Below are positions 59,677 through 64,000 of a DNA stretch of 64,000 nucleotides, piece by piece. A program made the translations under genes and the position numbers. Under the pieces are notes generated by a model that was not told the origin of the DNA, searched no databases, and saw only the letters and a program-made list of their open reading frames with translations. The number at the start of each line of letters is the position of its first letter. The stretch's first letter is position 1. This DNA comes from Luzula sylvatica (Eukaryota; Streptophyta; Magnoliopsida; Poales; Juncaceae): NCBI GenBank assembly GCA_946800325.1, contig OX326959.1, forward strand, positions 38,988,908 through 39,052,907, in the 5' to 3' direction.

Positions 59677-62130
59677 ATGGTTAATGCTTCTTGTGAGTCC
59701 ATTAGAATGATTTAGTCTAAGATATATACTTTAGAACGGGTCATTACAAGTGGAAATAGACAATGCCTATTCGGGAGTTGTTGGAGATATGTTCATGAAA
59801 TCTAACGTGGCGGCTAAGCCATTTTGACCAATTAAGGTTACGTCAAATTACCCTCTTTTTTATTGTTAAACCTGAATTCAGTTTGTTTAAGCTTTGTTCG
59901 TTGAATCATTCTTTTTCGTTAGAGGAATTTGTTGACAAAACCCTGGATTTTATCATAATTGTAAAAAATATTTTGCATTAGTGAAAACTGAAAAAAAATT
60001 CCTGCGTTATTGTTGAAGTTGTGAAAAAGTTAAAATTTCTCTATTATTAATTGCCATTTTTTTCCTCTTTATGGGCAATAATTTAGAGGTTTCTTGTTTT
60101 ACAACTTTTAATAATTTTTGAGGTTTTTGTTTATGATTTCGACATAATGGAGGAACTTTTTGCAAGTTTATAATTAATAATTTTATATTACTTCATTATT
60201 GACGATTTACAATGAAAGCATGATTTAAGCATGATGCGAATTAGGACACAAATTTCTCAAATAAAAAAAGAAGTGAAGCATACTTTTCTGTTCTTCCCAT
60301 ATGATGATGGCGACGTGCATTGAAAAATGATCTCAAGACCTAACCAACCTAGAAACTATGATCTCCATCCGAAGGCGATGGCCACAATATTTCATTGGAA
60401 CAAGACTAATTCATGCATGTTTATTCAAGTCAATGAAATGTGGCAATGTGAATGGTTGGAAACGTGGTAGCAGTGTGGCTACAAATACTAGAAAAGTATA
60501 ATGCTTCTAGAGGAGTGGTAGAAACATGATCTTTCTTTCACGTTCATGCCACGACGTGTTGGTTAAGCATGACAATATATAGTTGTTTCGATTAACAAAC
60601 AGTAATACATATAACAGAGACGTATCTGCAAACACTAGAACATTATTTTTTTCTTATAAGCAACAACAATTGTTTTACTCCTTCGTGAGTTCATTCACTA
60701 ATTATTTTACTGACGTGCATATTTCACGGTTGTCAGTTGATCTTACAAAAATAATTAGGGCGACGATTCGTCCTAAATTTAACGGTAAAGCTAGGACCAT
60801 ATCCAACATCCTCTCATGTTCACTTTTATTTTACATATTATGCAGGTCCGATACATACATAAGGCCATGCAAGTCTAGACTCGAATTGTGATAGTTAATG
60901 GGTCCAATTTTATTTTGTTTTATTATATACCCATTAAAATCTTATAACCCGCCCCCATAAACCCAATAACCCAATAAACCAATAACCCGCCCCATAAACT
61001 CATAAATCCAATAACCCACAAGCCACCCTCTCCTTTTTGTATTCTCTCTCTGGTCTCTCTGGTCTGGACAAAAATTCGAAAAAAAGAGGTTTGCGGCTTT
61101 GTTTGTTTTTGAAAATTTCTACACAATTTCGTGCGTTAATCAATAAGAATATTAGTAGAGGTTAATTCTTGGATATTGAGTATTTCAAGAGATTTGAGTG
61201 GGGATTTCAACATGTTCTTGTTCTTAGAACACTTCTTTGAGCATCGCGTTAACTTTACATGCATCCGATCTTTCAAACTTCTTTGAAATTTGCGTCCATA
61301 CATACCAATAGAAGGCATGTAACATTGTCCGATTGCTTCTTAAGTTTATCGAACATGATTTTTTCTAAAGCCGAAGTCTTGGACCCCGAATCAATCATCT
61401 TCAAGTCAAACACATCACTTTCATCCTCTAGCCTAAGAACTAATCTTAACTATCGTCGTCAATTTAAGATAGTTCCGGCCCACAAGCTATCTATAATATC
61501 GATCTTATCGATACGGTTTGGTGTTGCTAGAAAACATGATTCTAAACAGATAAATGAAGATTATTCTACGAACCGTACGTACTTAATCTATTTGCTTATA
61601 TGAATGATGAATGAATGTGTTATTTTTATCGAACCGATAACCCTCATACCGATACGGGACTCCAAGTCCAAAACACTCAAGAGCCATATATCACGATCCT
61701 CCCACAAGTTGCTCGGGTGTACATATAATGAACTACTAATAAATCGGTATCGAATCACATCATATGCGACTCTTGACCCTTTATAGGATTTCGGTATCGA
61801 ATCATATCACATATAATCCTAGTTCCGTGTGTACATCCTATCTATGCCCCGAACTCCAATCTTATTGGCCTGGACGGTTAAGTCAGAACCATACTCAACG
61901 TATCGTTCAAATGAACTACTAATAAATCGGCATGAGCCTAAACCCTTATTAGTCATTATTTAACGCTTTCCACCCCACCAATAGCTACAATATCACATGT
62001 AGGCTTTAGCCTAAACCGATGCAAAATGTAGTACGGACTATGGTGGTTGTGAATATGAAAGGCATTTCCATGACTTAACTATTACGAGGGACCATTCCAA
62101 TGCATGTTTCTTTTACGACGTAATCATATT
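59677..62130. other. 2.4 kb with no supported gene
   Basis: 59677-59950 is the duplicated upstream flank of the phytocyanin genes. 60900-61030 has AATAACCC-type short repeats. 61720-61950 contains the duplicated phrase GAACTACTAATAAATCGG (about 61728 and 61911). Frames at 60583, 61259 and 61604 (+) have no recognised domain. Part of 61200-62130 may be the interior of the LTR element whose primer site lies at 62765. Confidence 0.35.
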
Positions 62131-62764
62131 ATATCTATATCACAAGATTTATTGATCATTAACATTTAATTATCATTTTATATGAAAGTATGGATGATGA
62201 TGATTTCATCGATATAAAAAACTCAAAATTTCGAGTTACGTAGCCAAAGTTATTGCAAAAACAAAAACAGCATCCAGGGGGTGTGAAAAACGATCCTGGG
62301 GGCAGGAAAAGTGATCCTGGGGGCGTGACTGTCAAGCCCCAGACGCACCCCCGCACCCCTTGGGGACCTTGGAACGTGAAAAGTGGCCTTGGGACGTGAA
62401 AAATGACTCTGGGCCGTGACTACCAAGCCCCCAACGCACCCCCACACCCCCGCGCCCCCTGGAGACCCCTACGCACCCCCCTCCCCTGGGGACGATGGGG
62501 GGCGAGAAAATTGACCCTGGGGCGCAGAAAATACCGTTTTCTGTAGTTTTCGTCGTTTCTTCCGTTTTCGTTTGTTTCCAAAACGATAAATCACGAAACT
62601 TTTTCACGATCATTCATATGTACTCTCAATCATCACATGATTGATCTCTAGTGAATTACACTTGTGATTTTAATCGAAATTGAGTTTCTAAATATCTAGA
62701 TTCATGCAAACGTGCGTATAACACTTATACGACTATGATTTGACCATCGAATTGATGGCGATCG
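62131..62764 (-). mobile_element. LTR-retrotransposon internal leader (no gag seen)
   Basis: Lies directly downstream (minus strand) of the primer binding site. Contains a C/G-rich block of near-repeats (62270-62520) around CCCTGGGG and ACGCACCCCC. No gag or pol domain, so the element is non-autonomous, decayed or extends further left. Confidence 0.4.
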
Positions 62765-62775
62765 CTCTGATACCA
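62765..62775 (-). promoter_or_regulatory. initiator-Met tRNA primer binding site
   Basis: On the minus strand TGGTATCAGAG, complementary to the 3' end of plant initiator tRNA-Met, one base after the LTR end ...CCAACA. This is the usual primer site of many Copia and some Gypsy elements. Confidence 0.8.
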
Positions 62776-62776
62776 C

Positions 62777-63228
62777 TGTTGGATAACGATACACCTGGAG
62801 CCCCGCGCAGCGGAAGTGAGGGCCCCGAGTCCGGATTATCCTAATTCCCAAGATCACGCTACATATTCGAGAGTACGATGCAAATAGAAGGATAGATCGT
62901 TATCGCGCGAAATTGATCGCGTACGAAGGGTTGATCGCTGACATTTGCTCTCCTTGTGCTTTCTCCACGCTTCTCTACGTGTGTCCCATACCACACGCCT
63001 TCACGTCTTTAAGCACTCATTCGTTGTCGTATACAACCACAAGCGGTGGCTTCGGTTGTTCCTCCAAGTCCCAATCAGTTTATCCTCCGGTTTGACCACA
63101 ATCAATTATCAAACTCATGATCCCTCTACTTGTATCCACAATGAGATATCGTCTGCCGGTCACAACACGTAACTGCCTAGACGATACGCGTGTGAACGTG
63201 CTTGATCCAATTGAATTCTCTAATAGAG

Positions 63229-63278
<50 letters not shown>

Positions 63279-63640
63279 TCCTGCCGCAGCTCTTCCTAGC
63301 CCCTGCCGCTTCCTTCCGAGCCCCTGCAGCTCCCTTCCTCCGAGCCCAACTCTCGCAAACTGATTTCTTCCTCAGGTATAAATTGCTCCCTTTTTACAAG
63401 GGGTTATATGTAATTTTGCGGAAAAGATATGAACTTGAAAAAAGTTGGTAATTCTGAGATTTTTGTGGGCATAGATGTAAAATGGAGTTTATGTAGTAAT
63501 TGTGCAGATATATGTGGTTATTTTACATAAAAGACTTAAAATGTTGAGATTTTTGTGGGTATGAATGTAAAAGACAATTTTTTTTTGGTGTGTGGGTGTG
63601 GTGGTTTTAGGGTGTGTGTGTGTGTGTGTGCGGGGTCTGA
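62777..63640 (-). repeat. LTR (3' edge of a minus-strand 5' LTR), outer border not fixed
   Basis: On the plus strand the edge is TGTTGGATAACG, the inverse of an LTR ending in CA. On the minus strand a TATA-like ATTTATACC lies at about 63375, within GGGAGCAATTTATACCTGAG, as expected in U3. The other LTR was not found in the window and the far border is a guess. Confidence 0.5.
63235..63274. repeat. (CT)n microsatellite in the LTR
   Basis: About 20 uninterrupted CT units. Confidence 0.9.
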
Positions 63641-63704
63641 TTGGGGGGGGGGGGGGGGGGTGCCTGCTGTGTGTGTGTGTGGGGGGGGGGGGGGGGGGGG
63701 GGGG
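63610..63704. repeat. (GT)n and two poly-G tracts
   Basis: (GT)n at 63612-63630 and 63669-63680, G runs at 63643-63660 and 63681-63704. Possible G-quadruplex region or assembly-sensitive spot. Confidence 0.85.
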
Positions 63705-63879
63705 TATTTTGAGGATATTGTATTTGATTTTGGATATTTTGATGTAATTTTTCATTAAACTATTTGTTATCTATTTTAGTTTGATTTGGGTGTTGTATTT
63801 TGAGTTCATTCATGGTTACATTTTGGTTTGCAACTTTATGTTTCACAACGAATGGATAAAATGCATCTGAAGGCTAACC

Positions 63880-64000
63880 AAATCGCACATTATATCATTA
63901 CATGTTTCTCGCCGATCACTCTACACATAAGTACCACAAATTACATATAAGTACCAACATGTACGACTATAGGTACCGACAAATTACATATAAGTACCAC
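63880..64000. repeat. short tandem motif at the window edge
   Basis: AAATTACATATAAGTACCA-type units occur three times (about 63938, 63981 and partly earlier). The array continues beyond the window. Confidence 0.6.

Noticed and set aside
60583..61786. Three plus-strand frames of 60-114 codons
   Set aside because: No domain, no consistent coding character; could be retroelement interior in antisense.
63489..63758. Pro-rich and Gly/Val/Cys-rich open frames
   Set aside because: Translations of poly-G and (GT)n tracts.

Overview
The window is nuclear DNA of a flowering plant, most likely a eudicot. It is AT-rich and gene-poor, its genes have many introns, and it holds plant-only families (DYW-class PPR protein, uclacyanin-type phytocyanins, DUF1218 protein, CRLK-type receptor kinase). 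The transposable elements are also typical of plants: hAT and PIF/Harbinger MITEs, Mutator-like elements, Helitrons with CTAG ends, LINEs, and an LTR with an initiator-Met primer site. No organelle, bacterial or CRISPR content was seen.

Layout. 0-5 kb: right part of a hAT MITE, a possible solo LTR, a deSI/PPPDE protease-like gene that lacks its first exon, and a 22-bp satellite array. 5-12 kb: a PIF transposase remnant, a Harbinger element full of (AAT)n, a LINE remnant, and a 1.2-kb hAT element with an exact 8-bp target duplication. 14-17 kb: two related Mutator-type MITEs and an intact six-exon DPH5 gene (minus strand). 17-34 kb is a transposon nest: a hAT MITE split by a Helitron, a 3-kb Mutator-like element carrying Rab7 GTPase fragments, further MITEs, a PheRS-beta pseudogene, and a tandem pair of Helitrons inverted relative to the first. 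36-44 kb is the gene-rich island: a seven-exon CRLK-like kinase (+), a DUF1218 four-helix membrane protein (-) and an intron-less DYW PPR gene (-). 45-60 kb holds three tandem phytocyanin genes (all minus strand), separated by LINE, hAT, Helitron and Mutator insertions. One insertion is a Pack-MULE carrying the first exon of the Fe-S scaffold gene ISU1. 60-64 kb has little gene content and ends in a minus-strand LTR with its primer binding site.

The intact genes are functionally unrelated: translation-factor modification (DPH5), calcium/calmodulin-type kinase signalling (CRLK), wall/lignin-linked membrane protein (DUF1218), organelle RNA editing (PPR) and apoplastic copper proteins (phytocyanins). 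The most informative part is the insertion history. At least ten elements have target duplications readable by eye, several are nested, and paralogous copies within the window act as empty sites that date the insertions relative to each other. I found no clear new enzymatic or defence system. The noteworthy biology is gene-fragment capture by two Mutator-like elements and Helitron activity around a tandem gene family.
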